DNA of 64,000 bases, taken from assembly GCF_003597125.1 (NCBI RefSeq), contig NZ_QYYA01000003.1, forward strand, positions 498,603 to 562,602, written 5' to 3'. The translations under genes and the position numbers were made by a program. The notes under the pieces are model-generated. The model did not search any database. It had not been told where the DNA came from and worked only from the letters and a program-made list of their open reading frames with translations. This DNA comes from Alcanivorax profundi (GTDB taxonomy: Bacteria > Pseudomonadota > Gammaproteobacteria > Pseudomonadales > Alcanivoracaceae). Below are positions 36,874 through 45,196 of the stretch, piece by piece. Position 1 is the stretch's first letter. Every line of letters starts with the position of its first letter.

Positions 36874-39327
36874 ATGTCCCGGCTTCATGGTTTGCCATTG
36901 AATCAATTCAATCTGGTCACTGAGGCGTTGGGGATAACCCAGGTGGATGCCCGTCCGCTGGTGTTGGAAGGCTGGATGGGCCGCCCGGACGAGCACGTGG
37001 AGGCCGTACCTGTGGTTGCCCGGGCAGGGCAACAGCTCCGCATTACCGGTATTGATCCGATCATGCTGGGAGGTGAGGTACGCACGCCCATGTTTACGGG
37101 CGACATCATTGGCACCTTCGTCACAGATGTTACCGGTTTTCTGACGACCAATCCTTATCGTCCGGAAGGTTTTCAGCCCGACGATGATTTTGCGCCAATG
37201 TATGTGCACATGAATTTTGATCTTGCCATGCATGCGGTGGAGCCACGCGGCAATGCTTCGGTGAACCAGAACCTGATGCATATCCAGGCCGTGGGTGTAG
37301 TCGATGTCAAAGACGGTGCGCTGACCTTCGAGGTGTTCCGGACGCTGGAGCTGGATGTGCTGAGCGGGGCCGCCAAGGTGAGCGCGGATTTTGCGTTGGG
37401 TGTGCGGGCCGACGTGGATTTCGAATTCGACCAGATCAATCGTGATCCGCTGCAAGCCACCGGGTCGTTCCCGGAACATAACCAGACACAGGTTGAACCC
37501 AGCAACAACATTATTGTTGTCTTCAATGAACCGGTCAGTGCGCAAGGCATGGAACAGGTGCAATTGTTCCGCCAGGACAGCAGCGAGCCCGTGCCTATAC
37601 AGGTACGTAGCAGTGGCTCCAACCTGGTGATTACCCCGTTCAGTGAACTGGACGCCGGCGTGCGATATCAACTGGATCTGGGTGACGAGCTGAAGGACAT
37701 GGATATCTATGAGCCATCCCATCTTCAGTTTGTCCCTGGTGATGCTACCGACGGCACTGGTCAGATTGTATTTGATACCGCGAGCTATGCTGCCAATGAC
37801 GACGCTCCGGTATTGCCTCCGGTAGTGCTGGGGCTGTACCCAGGCATCGGCTGTGCACTCGAGGATCGCGGGGTCGAACAGCAGGATGCTCAGGGCAACA
37901 CCTTGAAGATGGCCGGCCGTTGCGTCGGTGGTCTTGAAGACGATTCGTTGTACTACCCGTTTTTCTATGATCTCAGCCGTCCTATTGAAGTTAGCTTCAA
38001 CATGCCCATGGACCTGACAACCATGACGTTCGGGCAGATTGCCGCTGATGGCCAGTCTTGCGATGGCGGTGCAATGTGTCTTGCCCAAGAGGTCAATGGC
38101 AACTGGCAGAACATTGACTTGTCAGCGCGGCGTAACAGCTTGCGCATTCGGGCTGTGCCTGCGCCGAATTCGATCGTGGCGGGTAATGATTACCGTCTGG
38201 TGATCAACGGAGGGGACGACGGCAAGCCGGTGTTCCGCAGTCATGAACGGTTCAATAATCTGGCCATCAATACTGACCCTCTCAATGGCATGGGGACTTG
38301 CGGACCGTTCAAGAACGAGCCCTGTGAAGGTGGACCATCGATCCTGATCGACTTTACGGCAACACCGGATGTCGGCGCCGCCTACGCTACAGTGCTGACA
38401 CGTGAGTACACCGATGTGAATGGCAATGGGGTTTGGGATGACGATGAATTCGAAGCGGTCAACAATCATGCTCGGGGTCATGTCAAAAGCACCGGAGGGC
38501 TGATTGGCGGGGCCAATCTTGATGACGGTGACCAGATCTTTACTCATGCGGCCTTGCCGATGGCGTTCTTGCCAAAGGCACCGTTGGACCTCAGTTATAT
38601 CGGTCTGGTGGAAGAAGAGCCGGGCCGCTGGTGTGCAACACAGGAAGATGCGGACGGTGATATCTATTGCATTACAACCCTGGGTGACACCGCCATCCCG
38701 GTTGAAATCAATGCCCAGCATGTAATGGGTACCTCCCTGATCGCCAATGCCACCTTGGCCATTCCGATCCTGGGTGATCTGATTCCGCTTCCGCTGGAAA
38801 CTGGCGCATTGGTGTTACGTTTTCGGCCTTATGACGATATGGCTCCGCAACCGTTGCGAGGTTTCGTAATCAATGCCATCGACCCGGAAACCGGTGTAGA
38901 AACTGACGACCCTGTATTCATTACCCGTCTTGATGCGTGGCTGGACGCGCCGGATGTGCGTCTATTCTCCGCGTTGCTCCCTGGTGGCGAAGCACTGCCA
39001 AATGTGGCGGATGCCAATGTAAGAAGTCTGCCCGTGTCAGCTTACCTGACCGGTCCGGTGAAGTTCCTTCGCAATGGCCAAATTACGCTGGAATCCAGCA
39101 ATGCTTCTGCAATTGCTGCATCCCTGAATTTGAGTGTGGATCTTGGAGCATTGATACCCGGTGTTGGAGATTTGCTTGATCTGATCCTTGGTGGCGTGTT
39201 GCCCCAAGAAGGAGTGGGATCACTTGAACTGGGGATCGACAAGGACGACTTTCGCATTCGCGTCGTCAATAACCCGACCCATGCTCGTTTGACCACTGCT
39301 GGCCAAGAAAACGCGGGGGAGCGTTAA
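36874..39327 (+). CDS. Ig-like domain lipoprotein, C-terminal part (continues same frame)
   Basis: An 817-codon frame in phase with the preceding gene across a single TAA (36865-36867). The intervening codons are CCG GAA. The ATG at 36874 has no ribosome binding site and the product starts mid-domain (MSRLHGLPLNQFNLVTEALG). It includes further Ig-like domains (VEPSNNIIVVFNEPVS; SRPIEVSFNMPMD) and Asp-rich loops such as YTDVNGNGVWDDDEF that could bind calcium. The C-terminus has hydrophobic repeats (LGALIPGVGDLLDLILGG). Probably the remainder of a large surface lipoprotein; as it stands it would be made only by readthrough or reinitiation. The function is not recognised. Confidence 0.7.
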   Translation: MSRLHGLPLNQFNLVTEALGITQVDARPLVLEGWMGRPDEHVEAVPVVARAGQQLRITGIDPIMLGGEVRTPMFTGDIIGTFVTDVTGFLTTNPYRPEGFQPDDDFAPMYVHMNFDLAMHAVEPRGNASVNQNLMHIQAVGVVDVKDGALTFEVFRTLELDVLSGAAKVSADFALGVRADVDFEFDQINRDPLQATGSFPEHNQTQVEPSNNIIVVFNEPVSAQGMEQVQLFRQDSSEPVPIQVRSSGSNLVITPFSELDAGVRYQLDLGDELKDMDIYEPSHLQFVPGDATDGTGQIVFDTASYAANDDAPVLPPVVLGLYPGIGCALEDRGVEQQDAQGNTLKMAGRCVGGLEDDSLYYPFFYDLSRPIEVSFNMPMDLTTMTFGQIAADGQSCDGGAMCLAQEVNGNWQNIDLSARRNSLRIRAVPAPNSIVAGNDYRLVINGGDDGKPVFRSHERFNNLAINTDPLNGMGTCGPFKNEPCEGGPSILIDFTATPDVGAAYATVLTREYTDVNGNGVWDDDEFEAVNNHARGHVKSTGGLIGGANLDDGDQIFTHAALPMAFLPKAPLDLSYIGLVEEEPGRWCATQEDADGDIYCITTLGDTAIPVEINAQHVMGTSLIANATLAIPILGDLIPLPLETGALVLRFRPYDDMAPQPLRGFVINAIDPETGVETDDPVFITRLDAWLDAPDVRLFSALLPGGEALPNVADANVRSLPVSAYLTGPVKFLRNGQITLESSNASAIAASLNLSVDLGALIPGVGDLLDLILGGVLPQEGVGSLELGIDKDDFRIRVVNNPTHARLTTAGQENAGER

Positions 39328-39329
39328 TC

Positions 39330-40205
39330 ATGACAAAGAGTCGCTATAACAAGAAAGGGGTGGTGCTGGCCGGGTTGCTGGGCCTGTTCAGTGCCAACGC
39401 CAGTGCCAGCCAGGAAATGTATGGCCCGGATTATCCAGGAGTGAAATTCACCCAGGACATCTTTGGTGAAGATCGGCTGTATTTTCGATTGGGCGCGCTT
39501 TATATGAGCCCGGATGTTAAGACCAATTTCATCACGCTGAGCAACCTGTCAGATATTGCAGAGGTTGCCGTTGAGCCGGGCGAGCAGGAAGGGGAGGCCT
39601 TCAGTGATCCTCTGACTATCCCGGCTGCAACTATTGGCTATAAACTACGCTGGAAATTATGGGGCGGTGGCTGGTCAGTGGAAACTATGGCAGCGCTTCC
39701 TCCCACACTGGAGTTGAAAGCCAAGGGACGCCTTGCTGATGTGCCACTGGTCACGGAAGCCAATGGCATTCCCACCGGGGTGCCCGCACTGGGTGAGAAA
39801 GTAGCCGAGACCAAAGTGGCGCCCCCAATGGTTACCTTGGTGAAGCGGTTCCGTAATGATCGTGACTTTCGTCCCTATGCGGGTTTAGGTGTGGTCTACC
39901 TGTTCACCTATGACAGCCATGTCACTAACGCGACACTTACCGAAGTCGGCGAGCCTGAGCTCGACATTGAGGACAAGTTCGGTTGGGTGGGGCAACTTGG
40001 CGTGGACTGGCGTATCAGCGACTACTGGTGGTTGGCCGCAGATTTCAAGTACATCAGTGTTGAAGATGTCTCCGCGACCATGGAGCGCACCTTCATCCGG
40101 GCACCGGGCCTGCCCCAGTACCAGTACGCGGCGGTGGGAGATGCCGAATTCAACGCGGACATGAATGTGTACGCCTTCAGCCTTGGGGCCGGGTTTACGT
40201 TCTAA
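39330..40205 (+). CDS. OmpW family outer-membrane protein
   Basis: A 291-residue outer-membrane protein: signal peptide to about 27 (SANASAS), then OmpW-type strands (RLYFRLGALYMSPDV; FRPYAGLGVVYLFTYD; WWLAADFKYISVEDVSATM) ending in Phe. OmpW/AlkL relatives form narrow eight-stranded barrels that admit hydrophobic molecules. It is longer than E. coli OmpW (about 210), with an insertion at about 100-150. The gene starts two bases after the Ig-like gene ends, with GGGGGAG at proper spacing, so the two form one unit. A role in hydrophobic substrate uptake is inference. Confidence 0.88.
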   Translation: MTKSRYNKKGVVLAGLLGLFSANASASQEMYGPDYPGVKFTQDIFGEDRLYFRLGALYMSPDVKTNFITLSNLSDIAEVAVEPGEQEGEAFSDPLTIPAATIGYKLRWKLWGGGWSVETMAALPPTLELKAKGRLADVPLVTEANGIPTGVPALGEKVAETKVAPPMVTLVKRFRNDRDFRPYAGLGVVYLFTYDSHVTNATLTEVGEPELDIEDKFGWVGQLGVDWRISDYWWLAADFKYISVEDVSATMERTFIRAPGLPQYQYAAVGDAEFNADMNVYAFSLGAGFTF

Positions 40206-40267
40206 TCCCGGAGTGTGCCCCCTTGTCTCAGGTTGCGGTTGAGTCTTTTGGTCATTGAGGCGGTGTT

Positions 40268-40310
40268 GCCCAACGTGAAATAGTGTTTTGAATACTGTTG
40301 CACGTTGGGC
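40268..40310. terminator. Inverted repeat between convergent genes
   Basis: GCCCAACGTG (40268-40277) pairs with CACGTTGGGC (40301-40310) across a 23-base loop containing a T-run. It separates ompW (plus) from the oxidoreductase (minus) and probably acts as a shared terminator. Confidence 0.5.
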
Positions 40311-40319
40311 CCGATGCCG

Positions 40320-41288
40320 TTACTCGCCAACCACAATCACGCGTTTGCCACTGAAGGCGTTTCCGGCCATGTGTTCATGGGCGGCAATGGCGTTGTCGAA
40401 GGCAAAGCGTTCGAGTGGCAGAGGCAACAGTTTGCCGCTGGCAAACAGCGGAGCCAGTCGGTCGTTGAAGATCTGGCTCATCATGATCCGTTTTTCCAGC
40501 GGCTGGCTGCGCATGGTCATGCTTTTCAGGGTTTGCCGCTTCATCAACAGGGCGCCCAGATTCAGCTCGGTGCTCATGCCGCCGAGAATACCGATATTGA
40601 CCAGTGTACCCTCGACACGCAGGCTGCCCAGCAGGGTATTCCACTGCGGCCCGACCATATCCAGAATCACCGCCACCCCCTCCCCATGGGTGACCGCATC
40701 CAGTTGCGCCTTGAGGGTGTCGTCGTCGCTGACCTGTGCGTCCAGCCCCATGTCGTTGGCGGTCTCAAGTTTGCTCAGGTCGCGGCTGCTGCCGATGGGG
40801 CGCGCGCCCAATGCGGCGGCGAGCTGGGTTGCGGCGAGTCCAACACCGGCGGTGGCCGGGCGAATCAGGCACCACTGGCCAGGTTGCAGTCCGCCTTCAA
40901 GAAACAGGGCGCGATACGCGGTGAGGAAAGCCTCGGGCAGTGTGGCAGCGCGGGCAAAGTCCATGCCGGCCGGCAGTGTCAGGGCCTCGCGTTCGTGGGT
41001 CACCAGTTGTTCCGCGTAGGCGCAGCCGGGCACCAGGCCCATGACATGATCCCCCTCGCGCCGCGATTGCACCCGTTCCCCCACGGCGATGACGACCCCG
41101 GCGTATTCCAGACCGGGGATACGGCTGTCGGTGCCGGGCGGGGCAGGGTAGCGACCCTGCACCTGCAGCAGATCGGCCCGGTTGACGCCGATGGCCTTAA
41201 CCTGCACGACGACCTCTTCCGGCCCGGGGCTGGGATCCGGCAGGGTCGCCAGTTGCAGTTGCTTGTCTTCAATCATCCAGGCTCGCAT
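40320..41288 (-). CDS. Quinone oxidoreductase-like MDR protein
   Basis: A 322-residue zinc-independent MDR protein: N-terminal GroES-like fold with GVNRADLLQVQGRYPAPPG, then the nucleotide fold (about 140-265), then a C-terminal KRVIVVGE. The usual AASGGVG loop is replaced by RPATAGVGLAATQLAAALG, keeping AGVG. I start at 41288 because GGGAG is seven bases upstream; the frame to 41375 runs into the divergent promoter. Likely an NADPH-dependent quinone or enone reductase. Divergent from the metallo-beta-lactamase-fold gene. Confidence 0.88.
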   Translation of the reverse strand: MRAWMIEDKQLQLATLPDPSPGPEEVVVQVKAIGVNRADLLQVQGRYPAPPGTDSRIPGLEYAGVVIAVGERVQSRREGDHVMGLVPGCAYAEQLVTHEREALTLPAGMDFARAATLPEAFLTAYRALFLEGGLQPGQWCLIRPATAGVGLAATQLAAALGARPIGSSRDLSKLETANDMGLDAQVSDDDTLKAQLDAVTHGEGVAVILDMVGPQWNTLLGSLRVEGTLVNIGILGGMSTELNLGALLMKRQTLKSMTMRSQPLEKRIMMSQIFNDRLAPLFASGKLLPLPLERFAFDNAIAAHEHMAGNAFSGKRVIVVGE

Positions 41289-41385
41289 GGGCGGGCTCCC
41301 TTTCAAAAAAACGACGTCCTTTGTGCAAGCGCGCCGCCTGTGACGTTCCTGCGCAAAGGTCTCTGTGAAAAACACAAGGTTGGTT

Positions 41386-42405
41386 ATGTCTCTTCAGTAT
41401 CCGTTCACTGATCTGCCGTCGGCAGGGACGCGATTCAAGGTCGCCGAGGGCGTGTATTGGTTGCGGTTTCCGTTGCCGTTCGCGCTGGACCATATCAACC
41501 TCTGGTTGCTGGAAGATGGCGACGGCTGGACGGTGGTGGATACCGGGCTTGGCGTACGTTCCAGCCAGAAGATCTGGGATACCTTGCTGAACGAACAGCT
41601 GGACGGCAAACCGCTGACCCGCATTGTGGTGACCCACTACCACCCTGATCACCTGGGGATGGCGGGCTGGTTGCAGCAGCGTTGCCAGGCCCCCGTGGTG
41701 ACCAGTGCCGGCGAGTGGGCACTGGCCAGTATGATCTGTGCGTCTTCCGATGAGCAGTCCATCAGCGGCTTCAAGGCGTTTCTTGGCAGCCATGGGTTGG
41801 GGGGCGAGGTGCTGGATCAGGTGGCGGGCAAGGGCAACGGCTTTCGCCGGGTGGTACGGCCGATGCCGGAGAATCCGCAACTGATCGGCGCGGGGGACTC
41901 GCTGACCATCCATGGTGAGCGCTGGCAGGTGCACATTGGGCGAGGGCATTCCCCGGAGCATCTGTGCCTGTACCGCGACAGCGATCGCGTGTTGATCAGT
42001 GGCGATCAGGTGCTGCCGACCATTTCCAGTAACCTGATGGTGCGCCCGTCCGCACCGGAGGCGAACCCGGTCACCGCCTTTGTGGACAGCCTGACGGCGC
42101 TGCGTGATGCCTTGCCAGACGACACCCTGGTGTTGCCCGCCCACGGCTTGCCTTTTCGCGGCATGACGTCGCGTATCAATGATCTGGTGGCCCATCACCA
42201 ACGGCAGCTGGAGGTGGTGTGGGAAGAGTGTCGCTCTCAGGCCCGTAGCGCCCATGACATTCTCCCGGTGATGTTTGATCGCAAACTGGATGTGCAGCAA
42301 CTCATGTTTGCCATGGGGGAAAGCATTGCCCACCTCAATTGTTTGATGGAGCAGGGCCGGGTGCAGCGCCAGGACAAGGAAGGGGTTTGGCATTTTGCCG
42401 CCTGA
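41386..42405 (+). CDS. MBL fold metallo-hydrolase
   Basis: A 339-residue metallo-beta-lactamase-fold protein with the dinuclear zinc motif THYHPDHLG (His84, His86, Asp88, His89), later ligands in GRGHSPEHLCLY and SGDQVLP, and LPAHGLPF. A C-terminal helical extension (about 255-339) is like that of several lactonase/thioesterase-type members. The ATG at 41386 follows AAGG; an in-frame GTG at 41365 is an alternative. The reaction is unknown: ester, lactone or thioester hydrolysis are all possible. Confidence 0.88.
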   Translation: MSLQYPFTDLPSAGTRFKVAEGVYWLRFPLPFALDHINLWLLEDGDGWTVVDTGLGVRSSQKIWDTLLNEQLDGKPLTRIVVTHYHPDHLGMAGWLQQRCQAPVVTSAGEWALASMICASSDEQSISGFKAFLGSHGLGGEVLDQVAGKGNGFRRVVRPMPENPQLIGAGDSLTIHGERWQVHIGRGHSPEHLCLYRDSDRVLISGDQVLPTISSNLMVRPSAPEANPVTAFVDSLTALRDALPDDTLVLPAHGLPFRGMTSRINDLVAHHQRQLEVVWEECRSQARSAHDILPVMFDRKLDVQQLMFAMGESIAHLNCLMEQGRVQRQDKEGVWHFAA

Positions 42406-42448
42406 TTCGGCCATGGGGTGGCGGTTGCTGCGGGCGAAACCAATGTGC

Positions 42449-43834
42449 TCATAACCCCTGTCCCAGGACCATCATCCAGATCGCCAACATCGGCACCACC
42501 AGCACAAAAAACACCCCGTTCCAGCGCCAGGCAATCTGGTAAGGCGAACGCCGGATCAGCTGGCTGAGCACCAGCATTGAGGCCGTGAAAGGGGAAGAAA
42601 TCATCGACAGGCTCCAGGCGCACATCATGCCCACCGCCAGCAAACGCGGGTCGGCCAGGCTGCCATCCCCCAGCAGGGTGGCCAGTAACGTGACCGACAC
42701 GATGGGGTTGAGTCCCAGTTGTGCCAATGCCACGACCAGCAGCATGGCGGCAATGGCCATGGCGGCGCCGTGCAGGTGGGTGGAGATCAGCAGCGCGTGC
42801 AGGGCGTCCACGTCAATCAATGGCGTCAGCAGGACGCCGAGACAGGCAGAGCCACCGAGTACCGCGATTTCGCCCCGGCTTGCCCCGAATATCAGTCGTG
42901 AGTGGCGGCCCAGCAGTGTCAGGGCACGGGGCAGCCCGGTGCCGCCTCCCAGGCGTCGGCGCTGACAGGCCATCCAGATAATGGCGGCTGCGGGGCACGC
43001 TACCAGCACGGCCACAGGCAGCCGCAGTTCGCCCAGCCCGGCCACCGCAAACACGCTCAGGGTGATGGCCAGCGCCAGCAGACTGAAGTGCCATAGTGGG
43101 CGCAGGGACGGCGCCCGGGTTGCGGGTACCTTGCTGGCCAGGTGTTGTGGCCGCAGTCGCCAGTCCAGCCACCAGCCCAGCAGGAAGAACAGGGCTGCCG
43201 TCGGCAGTGCCACCGGTGCCAATGTTGCCCAGGTCAGGCTTGGCATGTTGGCGAGGATCACCGCCATGGTGACGCCCAGCGGGGAGACCAGCGGTGCCAG
43301 CGCAAAGCCGCGCAGAATCGACAGCATCATGCGCTGCTCGCGGGCGAGTTGAATATCGCTGTGCCCGCCGGCGGCCTTCAGGGTGTTGCTGCGCTGGACC
43401 ATGGCCCCAAACAGATTGAGCACCCCAATATTGATGATCAAGCCGAACAGGGCGGTGCCCAGCGACAGGGTGGGGTAGCGTAACGCCGGTTTTTGCCGGA
43501 TCAGGGTGTTGCCTGCCTCGCGGACCAGCCGCGAGCGCATGGCAGACACACGCAGCAGGCCCAGCGACGAGACGAAAGTGGCAAAGAAACAGAGCCGGTC
43601 CAGCGCCTGAAGCAATACCGGCACCGGCTCCGGCAGCCGCCAAACTACGATGCCCGCCAATAACAAGGTCACCAGCAGGATGCCTTTGGCCATGCGAGCC
43701 TGACGGGGCCATTGCACCAGCAGGTAGATGAGCAGCGCTACGCGTGCCAGCCACGCTCCGGTTTCCAGGTCGAACACCAGAAACAGCAGCGTGCCCAGCA
43801 TGCAAAGCGGAAGCGTTGCGTTCAGCAGGGGCAA
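42449..43834 (-). CDS. Polytopic inner-membrane permease, unrecognised
   Basis: A 461-residue protein with 11-13 hydrophobic segments. LGLNPIVSVTLLATLLG and SSPFTASMLVLSQLI have the re-entrant-loop look of ion-transporter superfamily permeases (dicarboxylate or anion carriers), but I cannot name the family. The frame begins with TTG at 43834, preceded by GAGAG; the first ATG is 11 codons later. It lies 45 bases downstream of the acyl-CoA dehydrogenase on the same strand, which suggests cotranscription and maybe transport of a related acid. That link is inference. Confidence 0.75.
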   Translation of the reverse strand: MPLLNATLPLCMLGTLLFLVFDLETGAWLARVALLIYLLVQWPRQARMAKGILLVTLLLAGIVVWRLPEPVPVLLQALDRLCFFATFVSSLGLLRVSAMRSRLVREAGNTLIRQKPALRYPTLSLGTALFGLIINIGVLNLFGAMVQRSNTLKAAGGHSDIQLAREQRMMLSILRGFALAPLVSPLGVTMAVILANMPSLTWATLAPVALPTAALFFLLGWWLDWRLRPQHLASKVPATRAPSLRPLWHFSLLALAITLSVFAVAGLGELRLPVAVLVACPAAAIIWMACQRRRLGGGTGLPRALTLLGRHSRLIFGASRGEIAVLGGSACLGVLLTPLIDVDALHALLISTHLHGAAMAIAAMLLVVALAQLGLNPIVSVTLLATLLGDGSLADPRLLAVGMMCAWSLSMISSPFTASMLVLSQLIRRSPYQIAWRWNGVFFVLVVPMLAIWMMVLGQGL

Positions 43835-43878
43835 GAAAGGGCTCTCATGGCGTCACAGCGGGTGAGGATCCTGCCCTG

Positions 43879-45036
43879 TCAGGCATGGGCGGCCTGGCGG
43901 GCCAGCTCACGGGCAATGACAATCTGCTGGATCTGGGTGGTGCCTTCATAAATACGGAACAGGCGAACGTCCCGGTAAAACCGCTCCACCGCATATTCGG
44001 CAATGTAGCCTGCGCCGCCGTGAATCTGGACGGCTCGGTCGGCAACCCGCCCCACCATCTCCGAACAGAACAGTTTGCAGCAGGAGGCATCCAGACTCAC
44101 TTTTTCGCCCCGGTCCTTGCTGCGAGCGGCTTCCAGCACCATGGCGCGGCCGGCGAAGGCTTCGGCACGGGAATCGGCCAGCATGGCCTGAATCAGCTGA
44201 TGCTCGACAATGGGTTTGCCAAACTGGGTACGCTCCATGGCGAAGCTCAGGGCATCTTCAATCAGCCGCATGGCAACGCCGACACAGACCGCAGAGATAT
44301 GCAGGCGGCCGCGGTCCAGCACTTTCATGGCGGTTTTGAAGCCTGCGCCTTCCTTGCCACCGATGATGTTCTCCGCCGGGACCCGGCAGTTGTCGAAAAT
44401 GATGTCGCAGGTATGGGCCCCTTTTTGTCCCATCTTTACATCGGCCTTGCCGCGGCTGATACCGGGGGTATCGCCTTCCACAATAAAGGCTGTCACGCCG
44501 CCGGCGCCCTGAATGCTGGCGTCGGTGCGTGCCATCACGGTGAACAACCCGGCATGAGGACCATTGGTGATAAAGCGTTTGGTGCCGTTGAGGATGTAGT
44601 GATCCCCATCCTTGTCGGCGCGGGTTTTTACCGCACCGGAGTCTGATCCCACATCCGGTTCGGTCAGGCAGAACGCACCGATCACTTCGCCGGTGGCCAG
44701 CTTGGGGACGTATTGCTGTTTTTGTGCCTCGGTGCCATCAATCAGAATCCCCTGGGCGCCGATACCGTTGTTGGTGCCCATCAGAGAGCGAAACGCGGGG
44801 GAGGTCCGGCCCAGCTCGAAGGCCACCAGCACTTCTTCTTCCATGGTCAGACCCAGGCCGCCGTATTCTTCTGGAATCGACAGGCCAAACAGGCCCATGG
44901 CTTTCATTTCTTCAGCGATAGCCTCTGGTATGGCATCGTTTTCAGCCACGGACTGTTCTGCGGGCACCAGACGCTCGCGAACAAAGCGGGCGATGGTATC
45001 AACGAGCTGGTTGAGGGTTTCAGGATCACGAATCAT
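43879..45036 (-). CDS. Acyl-CoA dehydrogenase family protein
   Basis: A 385-residue flavoprotein. Motifs: FCLTEPDVGSDSGAVKTRA (FAD/substrate loop), RTQFGKPIVEHQLIQAMLADS, AVQIHGGAGYIAEYAVERFYRD and RIYEGTTQIQQIVIAREL, where the YEG glutamate matches the position used as base in some family members. It introduces a 2,3-double bond into an acyl-CoA and passes electrons to ETF. The ATG at 45036 begins the usual N-terminus but has a poor ribosome site; a GTG at 45105 is possible. It is divergent from the thiolase, and the shared gap holds an operator-like box at 45130. Confidence 0.92.
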   Translation of the reverse strand: MIRDPETLNQLVDTIARFVRERLVPAEQSVAENDAIPEAIAEEMKAMGLFGLSIPEEYGGLGLTMEEEVLVAFELGRTSPAFRSLMGTNNGIGAQGILIDGTEAQKQQYVPKLATGEVIGAFCLTEPDVGSDSGAVKTRADKDGDHYILNGTKRFITNGPHAGLFTVMARTDASIQGAGGVTAFIVEGDTPGISRGKADVKMGQKGAHTCDIIFDNCRVPAENIIGGKEGAGFKTAMKVLDRGRLHISAVCVGVAMRLIEDALSFAMERTQFGKPIVEHQLIQAMLADSRAEAFAGRAMVLEAARSKDRGEKVSLDASCCKLFCSEMVGRVADRAVQIHGGAGYIAEYAVERFYRDVRLFRIYEGTTQIQQIVIARELARQAAHA

Positions 45037-45118
45037 GGTGGGGTCCGGTTGTCGTGTCGATCGGGTAGGAGATCGCTGTGGATCACTTGCACCGGACTCT
45101 GTCACGGCCTATGCTGCC

Positions 45119-45142
45119 CGTCAAGTTTTGGAATTGAATTCC
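45119..45142 (-). promoter_or_regulatory. Perfect IclR-box-like palindrome in a divergent promoter
   Basis: GGAATTGAATTCC (45130-45142) is a perfect 13-bp palindrome fitting GRAAY-N3-ATTYY. On the minus strand it is followed five bases later by TTGACG (45124-45119). It is nearly identical to the site at 22324 and lies between the divergent acyl-CoA dehydrogenase and thiolase genes, so it may control both. Confidence 0.6.
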
Positions 45143-45196
45143 GCATAGCGGACAATCTGTGCCGCCAATGCTGTGCTGCCAGTACGGAGAACAACA

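Noticed and set aside
36787-38088. Long minus-strand frame (433 codons) opposite the Ig-like gene
   Set aside because: Shadow of a GC-rich coding frame: no ribosome site, composition unlike a protein, His/Arg-rich.
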